From: JANNAT01 sp031422555
GTDB lineage: Bacteria; Pseudomonadota; Alphaproteobacteria; Rhodobacterales; Rhodobacteraceae
Assembly (NCBI GenBank): GCA_031422555.1
Contig: JANPLZ010000010.1
Coordinates: 1 to 30,879, forward strand
Direction: 5' to 3'
DNA length: 30,879 nt
In this document: positions 23,913 through 30,879 of the stretch, piece after piece
Layout of the letters: the number at the start of each line of letters is the position of its first letter
Position numbering within the stretch: position 1 is the stretch's first letter
Program-made: the position numbers and the translations under genes
Notes under the pieces: model-generated
What the model saw: the letters and a program-made list of their open reading frames with translations, nothing else
What the model was told of the DNA's origin: nothing
Database searches by the model: none

Positions 23913-25424
23913 TTAAAGACCCAGCTTGCGCGCCACCATTTCGCCCACAACGGCCGGGTTAGCCTTGCCGCCCGATGCTTTGATCACCTGTCCGGTAAAC
24001 CAACCCGCCAGTTTCGGGTTGGCTTGCGCCTTTGCCACTTGTTCCGGGTTGGCGGCAATCATCGCATCAACCGCAGTTTCGATTGCACCGGTGTCGGTGA
24101 CCTGCTTCATGCCGTTTGCCGCGGCAACTTCGGCTGGGTCGCCGCCGGTCGTCCAGATGATTTCGAACAAATCCTTGGCCATTTTGCCCGAAATTTCGCC
24201 TGACGCGATCAGATCCAGCACGCCGCCCAACTGCGTAGTTGACACCGGGCTGTCGGCAATCGCCAAGCCTTGCTTGTTCAGCCGCCCGAACAATTCGTTG
24301 ATCACCCAATTCGCCGCCTGTTTGCCATCGCGGCCCTGCGCCACAACTTCGAAAAACCCGGCCGATTCCAGATCAGCCGTCAGCACCGAGGCGTCATAAT
24401 CGGTCAGCCCAAAGTCACCGATAAACCGCGCCTTTTTGGCGTCGGGCAATTCCGGCATGCTGGCGGCGATCTGGTCAACCCACGCCTGTTCAATCTCCAG
24501 CGGCAGCAGATCGGGATCGGGGAAATAGCGGTAGTCATGCGCCTCTTCCTTGCTGCGCATGCTGCGGGTTTCGTTGCGGTCCGGGTCGTAAAGCCGGGTT
24601 TCCTGCACCACTTTGCCGCCGTCTTCCAGGATCGCAATCTGCCGGCGCGCCTCGACGTCAATTGCCATCTGGATGAACTTCATCGAGTTCATGTTCTTGA
24701 TCTCGCACCGGGTGCCAAGATGGCTAAAATCTTGGGTCGCTTGGTATTTTTCATATTGGCCGGGCGGGCAGACCGATACGTTGACATCAGCCCGCATGTT
24801 GCCGTTTTGCATATTGCCATCGCAAGTGCCCAGATAACGCAGAATCTGACGCAGTTTGACCACAAACGCCGCCGCCTCTTCGGGGCCGCGAATATCGGGG
24901 CGGCTGACGATTTCCATCAGCGCCACGCCCGTGCGGTTGAAATCCACGAAAGACATTGACGGGTCCATATCATGGATGGATTTGCCCGCGTCTTGTTCCA
25001 GATGAATGCGCTCGATCCGCACGCGGCGCGCAACACCGGGTGACAGGTCGATCAGCACTTCGCCCATCCCCACGATGGGGTGGTAAAGCTGCGAGATTTG
25101 ATAGCCCTGCGGCAGATCGGGGTAGAAATAATTCTTGCGATCAAAGGCCGAGCGCAGGTTGATCACCGCCTTCAGGCCCAACCCGGTGCGCACGGCCTGT
25201 TCGATGCAAAAATCGTTGATGACCGGCAACATGCCGGGCATGGCGGCATCGACAAAGGCAACGTTTGAATTCGGCTCGGCCCCCACGGCGGTGCTGGCGC
25301 CGGAAAACAGTTTGGCGTTTGACGAGACCTGCGCATGAATTTCCATGCCGATCACCAGTTCCCAGTCCCCCTTGGCCCCGGAAATAACCTTGGGTTTTGG
25401 CGCGGTATAGGTCAGATCAAGCAT
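23913..25424 (-). CDS. gatB: Asp-tRNA(Asn)/Glu-tRNA(Gln) amidotransferase subunit B
   Basis: The 503-residue kinase/tRNA-binding subunit of GatCAB, which turns mischarged Glu-tRNA(Gln) and Asp-tRNA(Asn) into Gln- and Asn-tRNA. The cradle domain opens ELVIGMEIHAQVSSNAKLFSG and includes DRKNYFYPDLPQGYQISQ, the family signature. The C-terminal helical and YqeY-like domains end GQVIKASGGKANPAVVGEMV. The ATG at 25424 (MLDLTYTAPKP) has CGGAG six bases upstream; an earlier in-frame start at 25478 would add 18 residues without family similarity. It is convergent with the monooxygenase (22-base gap). gatA and gatC are not in the window. Confidence 0.97.
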   Translation of the reverse strand: MLDLTYTAPKPKVISGAKGDWELVIGMEIHAQVSSNAKLFSGASTAVGAEPNSNVAFVDAAMPGMLPVINDFCIEQAVRTGLGLKAVINLRSAFDRKNYFYPDLPQGYQISQLYHPIVGMGEVLIDLSPGVARRVRIERIHLEQDAGKSIHDMDPSMSFVDFNRTGVALMEIVSRPDIRGPEEAAAFVVKLRQILRYLGTCDGNMQNGNMRADVNVSVCPPGQYEKYQATQDFSHLGTRCEIKNMNSMKFIQMAIDVEARRQIAILEDGGKVVQETRLYDPDRNETRSMRSKEEAHDYRYFPDPDLLPLEIEQAWVDQIAASMPELPDAKKARFIGDFGLTDYDASVLTADLESAGFFEVVAQGRDGKQAANWVINELFGRLNKQGLAIADSPVSTTQLGGVLDLIASGEISGKMAKDLFEIIWTTGGDPAEVAAANGMKQVTDTGAIETAVDAMIAANPEQVAKAQANPKLAGWFTGQVIKASGGKANPAVVGEMVARKLGL

Positions 25425-25604
25425 GGCAGGCTCCGGAATATGTGGAGTCTTTCTATGCAAGCGGTGGCTGCGGGGCAAGGGTCGGGGGTGGCGGATTTGC
25501 GCCTATTTTACCGCGCAAAGCGCCGCGAAACTTGCCAGATCGCGCCGGGGCGGCAATGACGCGCCTGCCGTGCAGCGGGGTGCGGTCTGGATGCGAACGG
25601 GTTA

Positions 25605-26210
25605 ATGCGGATTTTCTCAGTGTATCTTCTGGTCGCAGCGACCTTGGCTTTGACGGCGTGCAGCAAATTGTCGATCCCCGATCTGACCGCGTATCTGCCA
25701 ACGGCGAACCTGCCCGCCATGCGCTGGGATCACCAACCCCAAGCCGCCGAATGGACCACCCGCGGTCTGCTTGCAGTGGCCGCGCGCGATGACGTGCTGG
25801 CAGGCCGGGTGCCGGGCGATATTGAAACATGGTGCCCGCGATACGAAGCCGCCAGCCTGCCACAGCGCCGCGCGTTCTGGGTTGGGCTGTTGTCGGCGGT
25901 GGCGAAATATGAAAGCAGCTGGAACCCGCGCGCATCGGGCAGCGGCGGGCGCTATATTGGCTTGATGCAGATATCGCCGCGGTCGGCCAGAAATTATGGC
26001 TGCGAGGTCAGTTCGGTTGCGGGACTGAAAGACGGGGGCGCAAATCTGGAATGCGCGGTCAAACTGCTGGCCTATCAGGTGGAACGCGACGGCGTGGTGG
26101 CGGGCAACGGCAAACGTGGCATCGGGCGCGACTGGATGCCCTTGCGCAAATCGGCCAAGCGGGCCGAGATGGCAAAATGGACCCGCAGTCAGGCCTATTG
26201 CGCGGGGTAA
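25605..26210 (+). CDS. Lytic transglycosylase lipoprotein (SLT domain)
   Basis: A 201-residue predicted lipoprotein that would cleave peptidoglycan glycan strands to 1,6-anhydro-MurNAc ends. A signal with lipobox LTAC (Cys19) leads. After a linker of about 70 residues comes the goose-lysozyme/SLT fold: catalytic Glu103 in VAKYESSWNPRA, then RYIGLMQISPRSARNYGC and the helix CAVKLLAYQVERD. The core is short but has all three SLT signature blocks. Two extra Cys (GCEV, LECAV) could form a disulfide in the periplasm. The upstream ribosome site is weak. It is divergent from gatB (180-base gap) and convergent with pepN. Confidence 0.88.
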   Translation: MRIFSVYLLVAATLALTACSKLSIPDLTAYLPTANLPAMRWDHQPQAAEWTTRGLLAVAARDDVLAGRVPGDIETWCPRYEAASLPQRRAFWVGLLSAVAKYESSWNPRASGSGGRYIGLMQISPRSARNYGCEVSSVAGLKDGGANLECAVKLLAYQVERDGVVAGNGKRGIGRDWMPLRKSAKRAEMAKWTRSQAYCAG

Positions 26211-26250
26211 GGCGCAAGATTTGCGCCCGACGCCCGCGCAGATCCTGCGC
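26211..26250. terminator. Paired hairpins between convergent genes
   Basis: GGCGCAA (26211-26217) pairs with TTGCGCC (26221-26227) immediately after the transglycosylase stop. A second stem, GCGCA (26236-26240) with TGCGC (26246-26250), lies just before the pepN stop. Both can form on either strand. Neither has a long T-run, so intrinsic termination is plausible but unproven. Confidence 0.4.
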
Positions 26251-26254
26251 ACCT

Positions 26255-28828
26255 TTACAGCCCCGCCAGCATCCGCCCCGCCATTTCCGACAGATCACGG
26301 CTTAACCCCGGGGCGGCCAAAATGCGCTGCAATTGCCCCCGGATCATGGCTTGGCGGTCGGCGTCATAGCGCCCAGCGACCTCGAATGCCGTCGACATCC
26401 GTGCCGCGGTTTGCGGGTTCAGCGGATCAAGCCGGATCAGCCAATCGGCCAACAAGCGGTAACCATCGCCCGATGCGTGATGAAACCCCGCATGGTGCGC
26501 AGTCAGAGCCCCAAGAACGGACCGGAACCGGTTGGGGTTTTTCCAGTCGAAATCGGCGCGCGCGGTCAGGATTTGGGTAGTGGGTGCAGCCGCATCGGGG
26601 GCGGCCATAGCAATTTGCACCGCAAACCATTTGTCCATCACCAGCCGGTCTTGCGCCCAGGTCGCGGCAAACTGCGCCAAAGCGTCCTGCCCCTTGCCCA
26701 CGTCCAGCAAACAGACCAGCGCGCCAAAACTTTCCGTCATATTGTCGGCGGTGCGAAAGGCATCCGTTGCGGCAACGCCACCGTCCAACCGCGAGATCAG
26801 CGCCAACGCCATCAGACGCAAGCTGCGCTTGCCCGCAGCCTTGGCATCGGGCGAATAGGCCCCCGGCACGTGCATCGCGGCTTCAAGACCGGGCAGACCA
26901 GCCGCCAGCCGCTGTGCCAGCGCCAGTTGCAGCGCGCGACGCGCAGTATAAATGCCCATCGGATCAGGCACATGGCCCGCGCTGTGCAGCGTTGCCGCCA
27001 TATCATCATCGCCGGGCAATCGCAGGGCAAGCGCACGAAACGCCGGATCAAGGCTTTCGTCAAACGCCAGCCGCGCCGCCGCGTCCAGATAATCGGGCGC
27101 GGGGGCTGACCCATCGACGATCATCCGCGCCAAAACATCCTTGGACAGCGCCCGCCCCGCCTCCCACCGGTTAAAGGCGTCGGTGTCATGCGCCAGCACG
27201 AAGGCCCGCTCAGTTGCGCTGACCGCGCGTTCCAACACCACCGGGGCGGAAAACCCGCGCAATATCGACGGGATTGGCCGTGCCGCCAGCCCGTCAAAGA
27301 CAAAACTTTGCCGGGCCTGCACCAGTTCCAATACTTGGGTTGGTGCCACCTCGGCCCCGTTTGGCCCCAGCAAACCCACCGCAACCGGGATCACCTTGTC
27401 GTCTTTCACCGGCTGCCCCGGCGTGGCCGGATTGTGCTGTGCCAGATGCAGCACATAGCGACCCGCCACGCCGCCCGGTTGCCAATCGTCGGTGACCGCC
27501 ACGCGCGGTGTGCCGCTTTGGGTATACCACAGCGCAAACTGCGACAGATCGCGGCCGGTGGTGTCTTCGAACACCTTCAACCAATCCTCAATCGTGGCGG
27601 CCTGCCCATCGTGGCGGTCGAAATACAAATCCAGCGCGCGGGCATAATCGGCGTCACCGACCAGCCGTTTCAGCATGCCGATCACCTCGGCCCCCTTTTC
27701 ATAGATGGTGGCGGTGTAGAAATTGTTGATCTCGATATAGCTGTCGGGCCGCACTGCATGCGCCAGCGGGCCGCCATCTTCGCGAAACTGCCGGGCGCGC
27801 AGCATCATCACGTCTTCGATACGTTTGACGGCATGACTGCGCATATCACCGGAAAACTGCTGATCGCGAAACACCGTCAGCCCTTCTTTCAGGCACAACT
27901 GAAACCAATCGCGGCAGGTGATGCGGTTGCCGGTCCAGTTGTGAAAATATTCATGCGCGATGATTGCCTCGATGCGCCCGTAGTCATCATCGGTCGCGGT
28001 ATCCGGGCTGGCCAGAACATAGCGAGAGTTGAAAATGTTCAACCCCTTGTTCTCCATCGCGCCCATATTGAAGTCGTCAACCGCCACAATGTTGAAAATG
28101 TCCAAGTCGTATTCGCGACCGTAAGCAGTTTCATCCCAGGCCATCGACCGGATCAGACTGTCCATCGCATAGACACAATTGTCTTGATCGCCGGGGCGCA
28201 CCCATATGTTCAGCGCCACTTTGCGGCCCGATGCGGTGGTGAAAGCGGCGGAATGCGCCACCAGATCGCCCGCCACCAAGGCAAACAGATAGGCCGGTTT
28301 AGGCCATGGATCATCCCACTGCGCCCAACCGATGCCCGCCGCCGCCGGATTGCCGTTTGACAACAGCACCGGCAGATCGGCGTTCACCCGCACTGAAAAC
28401 CGCGCCATCACATCGGGGCGGTCGGGGTAAAAGGTGATCTTGCGAAAGCCTTCGGCCTCGCATTGGGTGCAATACATGCCGTTCGACATATAAAGCCCCT
28501 CCAGCGCGGTGTTATCCGCAGGGGCGATTTCGACCACGGTTTCCAGCACAAACGGCTGATATGGTAGCAAGTCCGCCGCCACGGTCAGCCCGGTGTCATC
28601 GGGCACCACCGCCACTGCAACGCCATCAACCTTGCACGACACCAACACCAGCTTTTCGCCGTCCAGCCGCAGATCAAGCCGCCCCGCCCGCGCCGGATTT
28701 GGCGCCATCTGCAGGCGCGCCGTCACCCGCGTGGCGCTGGGGTGCAGATCGAATGTCAGATCGACTTTGGACAGCAGATGGCTGTAGGGCAGATAATCGG
28801 CAAGCCGGATGGTGCGTGGATCGGACAT
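26255..28828 (-). CDS. pepN: Aminopeptidase N (M1 family)
   Basis: An 857-residue zinc aminopeptidase that removes N-terminal residues from peptides in the cytoplasm. The exopeptidase motif GAMEN is near residues 255-259 (FNMGAMENKGLNIF). The zinc motif HEYFH is at 292-296 (IIAHEYFHNWTGNR), with the third ligand Glu about 20 residues on in LCLKEGLTVF. The N-terminal saddle, catalytic thermolysin-like domain and long alpha-helical C-terminal domain add up to about the E. coli PepN length (870). No signal peptide is present. It is divergent from the photolyase gene (104-base gap). Confidence 0.97.
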   Translation of the reverse strand: MSDPRTIRLADYLPYSHLLSKVDLTFDLHPSATRVTARLQMAPNPARAGRLDLRLDGEKLVLVSCKVDGVAVAVVPDDTGLTVAADLLPYQPFVLETVVEIAPADNTALEGLYMSNGMYCTQCEAEGFRKITFYPDRPDVMARFSVRVNADLPVLLSNGNPAAAGIGWAQWDDPWPKPAYLFALVAGDLVAHSAAFTTASGRKVALNIWVRPGDQDNCVYAMDSLIRSMAWDETAYGREYDLDIFNIVAVDDFNMGAMENKGLNIFNSRYVLASPDTATDDDYGRIEAIIAHEYFHNWTGNRITCRDWFQLCLKEGLTVFRDQQFSGDMRSHAVKRIEDVMMLRARQFREDGGPLAHAVRPDSYIEINNFYTATIYEKGAEVIGMLKRLVGDADYARALDLYFDRHDGQAATIEDWLKVFEDTTGRDLSQFALWYTQSGTPRVAVTDDWQPGGVAGRYVLHLAQHNPATPGQPVKDDKVIPVAVGLLGPNGAEVAPTQVLELVQARQSFVFDGLAARPIPSILRGFSAPVVLERAVSATERAFVLAHDTDAFNRWEAGRALSKDVLARMIVDGSAPAPDYLDAAARLAFDESLDPAFRALALRLPGDDDMAATLHSAGHVPDPMGIYTARRALQLALAQRLAAGLPGLEAAMHVPGAYSPDAKAAGKRSLRLMALALISRLDGGVAATDAFRTADNMTESFGALVCLLDVGKGQDALAQFAATWAQDRLVMDKWFAVQIAMAAPDAAAPTTQILTARADFDWKNPNRFRSVLGALTAHHAGFHHASGDGYRLLADWLIRLDPLNPQTAARMSTAFEVAGRYDADRQAMIRGQLQRILAAPGLSRDLSEMAGRMLAGL

Positions 28829-28932
28829 GGGGTTCTCCTGTTGCGCGCAAGGTCGGTCAAACCGCGCGGCGGCGCAAGAGTTTGCAGGCAGGGGCTTTAC
28901 GAATCTGTGCCAGCCGCTATTTAATCTGTTCT

Positions 28933-30432
28933 ATGAATGTTCTGGTTTGGTTCAAGCGCGACCTGCGCATCCATGATCACCCTGCCCTTGCGCGCGCCGC
29001 AGGGATTGGCGCGGTTTTGCCGCTGTATATCGTCGAGCCAGAGTATTGGGCGCTGCCCGACACTTCGGCCCGCCAGTGGGAGTTTACGGCCGAAGCCCTG
29101 ACCGATTTGCGCGTGCAGTTGGGGGCCATCGGCGCGCCTTTGGTGGTGCGGGTGGGCGATGCGGTGGATGTTCTGGCGCGCATCTGCCGCCAAAACGGCA
29201 TCACCCGCATCATCAGCCATGAAGAAACCGGCAACCAATGGACCTACGGGCGCGATGTGGCGGTGAAGGCATGGGCGCGCGGCGTTGGCATCACGTGGGA
29301 TGAGGTGCCGCAATCAGGCGTGGTGCGGCGGTTGCGCGGGCGCAACGGCTGGGCACGCCAACGTGACGGCTTTGTGGCGGCGGACCTGATCGCGGCCCCG
29401 CGGGCCCTGAACCCGGTGCCCAATCTGGAACCGGGGCCGATTCCAACCGCGCGCGGGTTAAAGTTGATGGATGACCGCTGCCCGCACCGCCAAAGCGGCG
29501 GGCGCGATCAGGCGATGGCGATCATGGACAGTTTTCTTACCCTGCGCGGAGAGCCGTATCGCGCCGCCATGTCATCCCCGGTGACCGGAGAACGGGCCTG
29601 CTCGCGGCTATCCGGGCATCTGGCCCTTGGGTCGGTGTCGATCCGCGAAGTGGTGCAAACCACCACCTTGCGTCAGGCCCAGCGCCCCGGCGGCCGCTGG
29701 GCCGGTTCGCTGGCCAGTTTTCAAAGCCGCTTGGCATGGCGCGATCACTTCATGCAAAAGCTGGAGGATCAGCCCAGCATCGAGACGCATTGTTTGCAAC
29801 GCGCGGCGGAAACCTTGCGCCCGCGCATCAGTGACGCCACAAGGCTGGCGGCGTGGGAGACCGGCGAAACCGGTTTGCCGTTTCTGGATGCCTGCATGCG
29901 CTATCTGGCGGCGACGGGCTGGTTGAACTTTCGGATGCGCTCGATGGTGATGGCGTGTGCCAGTTATCACTTGTGGCTGGATTGGCGCTGCACCGGGGCC
30001 ATTCTTGCGCGCCGCTTTACCGATTATGAACCCGGCATCCATTGGCCCCAAGTGCAGATGCAATCGGGCACCACCGGTATGAACACCCCGCGGATATACA
30101 ACCCGATCAAGCAAGGCTGGGATCAGGACCCGACCGGCGCGTTTACCCGGCGCTGGCTGCCGGAACTGGCGGCAGTGCCGGATGCGCATCTGCAAGAGCC
30201 GTGGAAATGGTCAGGGGCCGGATCGGTGCTGGGGCGGCGTTATCCTGATCCGATCGTCGATGTGGCCTCGGCACAGCGCGCCGCACGCGATGCGGTGTGG
30301 GGTTTGCGCCGCAAACCCACAGCCCGCGCCGAAGTGGCAGTGATCGTCGAGCAACACGCCAGCCGCGCGCCGCGCCGGGGGGCCACACGCGCGCCCAGCC
30401 CGGCCAAGGGCCAGCTTTCGTTGGATTTGTAG
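28933..30432 (+). CDS. Photolyase/cryptochrome family flavoprotein
   Basis: A 499-residue member of the DNA photolyase/cryptochrome superfamily. The N-terminal alpha/beta antenna domain begins MNVLVWFKRDLRIHDHPAL. The FAD-binding helical domain holds LSGHLALGSVSIREV, FQSRLAWRDHFMQKLEDQP, TGLPFLDACMRYLAATGWLN and RIYNPIKQGWDQDP. Trp308 and Trp351 match two members of the electron-transfer triad. The segment equivalent to E. coli GGWQW instead reads HWPQV (Trp371), so the usual active-site WxW is altered. I started it at the ATG at 28933, since upstream in-frame sequence overlaps pepN antisense. It may repair cyclobutane dimers, repair 6-4 products or act as a light sensor; sequence alone does not decide. 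A broken DUF2256 gene follows. Confidence 0.9.
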   Translation: MNVLVWFKRDLRIHDHPALARAAGIGAVLPLYIVEPEYWALPDTSARQWEFTAEALTDLRVQLGAIGAPLVVRVGDAVDVLARICRQNGITRIISHEETGNQWTYGRDVAVKAWARGVGITWDEVPQSGVVRRLRGRNGWARQRDGFVAADLIAAPRALNPVPNLEPGPIPTARGLKLMDDRCPHRQSGGRDQAMAIMDSFLTLRGEPYRAAMSSPVTGERACSRLSGHLALGSVSIREVVQTTTLRQAQRPGGRWAGSLASFQSRLAWRDHFMQKLEDQPSIETHCLQRAAETLRPRISDATRLAAWETGETGLPFLDACMRYLAATGWLNFRMRSMVMACASYHLWLDWRCTGAILARRFTDYEPGIHWPQVQMQSGTTGMNTPRIYNPIKQGWDQDPTGAFTRRWLPELAAVPDAHLQEPWKWSGAGSVLGRRYPDPIVDVASAQRAARDAVWGLRRKPTARAEVAVIVEQHASRAPRRGATRAPSPAKGQLSLDL

Positions 30433-30433
30433 G

Positions 30434-30527
30434 GCGGTTCAGGTTATGATGAAAACAGCAAAATCGGAAAGTGCGTTCGACTGCCGCAAGAAGCGGCGAT
30501 TTCCGGTTCCATCCAAACCTGAACCGC
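30434..30527. repeat. Perfect 12-bp inverted repeat enclosing the photolyase-DUF2256 gap
   Basis: GCGGTTCAGGTT (30434-30445) and AACCTGAACCGC (30516-30527) are exact reverse complements 70 bases apart. They fill the gap between the photolyase stop and the DUF2256 start. A small inner stem, CCGC (30484-30487) with GCGG (30493-30496), lies between them. As RNA this could fold into one long-armed structure; as DNA it resembles the ends of a very small miniature inverted-repeat element. No target duplication is evident. Confidence 0.6.
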
Positions 30528-30531
30528 TTTA

Positions 30532-30698
30532 ATGCCAAAAATGCGCCGCAAATCCGATTTGCCGGTCAAAACCTGCGTCACATGTGGGCGGCCGATGGTG
30601 TGCGTAAGGCTTGGGAAAAGACCTGGGATCAGGTCAAATACTGTTCAGACCGCTGCCGGATCGAAAAAACCCGGCCCGAAAAGGGCCACGGCAAATAG
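30532..30698 (+). pseudogene. DUF2256 zinc-ribbon protein, frameshifted
   Basis: The frame opened by ATG 30532 gives MPKMRRKSDLPVKTCVTCGRPM, which matches the start of DUF2256, a protein of about 55 residues with paired cysteines. After 30602 that frame drifts. The family's second half instead appears in another frame, RKAWEKTWDQVKYCSDRCRI, ending at TAG 30696-30698. One missing G, turning TGG (Trp) into TG at 30601-30602, explains the break and would restore WRKAW. Repaired, it would hold CxxC and CxxxC metal-binding pairs. DUF2256 genes are often neighbours of photolyase/cryptochrome genes. The break may be real or a sequencing error. No good ribosome site precedes the ATG. Confidence 0.8.
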
Positions 30699-30734
30699 GG
30701 GCGCGTCAGCCCCCCCACGAATGTTTACTCAAAC

Positions 30735-30879
30735 CTAAAGCGACACGGCCATCGCCTCAAGTTTGGCCAAAGTGGTCTGGCCCAGCACATCGGCGCCAAA
30801 GCCCAGCGCCGTATCGCGGGCCTGAACCGTTGGCAGCGTCATGGTCTGGGTGATCCGCACGCCCCCGGCTTCGGGGGTC
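30735..30879 (-). CDS. C-terminal part of an SRPBCC (AHSA1-like) protein, cut by the window end
   Basis: A minus-strand frame runs from the right edge to a TAG at 30737-30735, giving 47 residues: TPEAGGVRITQTMTLPT, then VQARDTALGFGADVLGQ, then TLAKLEAMAVSL. The pattern of a beta strand with alternating TxTM, then an xxARDxAL helix and a closing LxxLE helix, is the usual end of SRPBCC/START-like domain proteins of the AHSA1 group. The rest of the gene lies outside the window, so function and length cannot be judged. Confidence 0.6.
   Translation of the reverse strand, partial: TPEAGGVRITQTMTLPTVQARDTALGFGADVLGQTTLAKLEAMAVSL

Noticed and set aside
25455..25559. Small 34-codon frame upstream of the lytic transglycosylase
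   Set aside because: No ribosome site, no recognisable features, and it falls in the divergent promoter region of gatB.
27188..28360. Plus-strand frame of 390 codons
   Set aside because: Antisense shadow of pepN; its composition is explained by GC-rich third positions on the other strand.

Overview
The window looks like chromosomal DNA of an alphaproteobacterium of the Rhodobacteraceae type. The reasons are high GC with strong GC3 codon bias, a stand-alone ctaD followed by a DUF2244 membrane protein, a serialised SPOR protein/D,D-carboxypeptidase/tmk/holB/tatD/metallo-hydrolase run, an RTX protein with a C-terminal Hint domain, a full TTAA-N7-TTAA CtrA-type site, and a C-rich intergenic element of the kind seen in this group. 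This placement is inference from gene content and was not checked by any search.

Layout. (1) 1-540: the end of an unidentified reading frame, an AT-richer gene-free stretch, then tRNA-Ser(TGA) with its own terminator (minus strand). (2) 809-7182: a tightly packed plus-strand operon: SPOR lipoprotein, D-Ala-D-Ala carboxypeptidase, thymidylate kinase, DNA polymerase III delta', TatD nuclease, PhnP-like metallo-hydrolase and AEC transporter, with several ATGA overlaps. It mixes envelope growth with replication. (3) 7193-11734: a minus-strand polyamine-type ABC importer (ATPase, binding protein, two permeases). (4) 11972-13842: the RTX-Hint protein and tRNA-Leu(GAG). (5) 14008-17199: lipB, ctaD (aa3 oxidase subunit I) with a clear terminator, and DUF2244. 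(6) 17374-21173: yqeY (minus), carA and a c-di-GMP-sensor-like (MshEN) domain fused to a GT2 glycosyltransferase, preceded by the CtrA-type site. (7) 21236-26210: a GntR/FCD regulator, HAD pyrimidine 5'-nucleotidase, UbiH-type monooxygenase, gatB and a lytic transglycosylase lipoprotein. (8) 26255-30879: pepN, a divergent photolyase/cryptochrome, a frameshifted DUF2256 zinc-ribbon gene, and the C-terminus of an SRPBCC protein running off the end.

Most of the window is housekeeping. The parts that deserve a second look are the MshEN-GT2 fusion under a CtrA-type site, the photolyase with an altered FAD-pocket motif followed by a 12-bp inverted repeat and a broken DUF2256 gene, the RTX-Hint protein, and the ABC permease with a long extra periplasmic loop. 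I found no CRISPR array, insertion sequence, rRNA, prophage or obviously novel multi-gene system.
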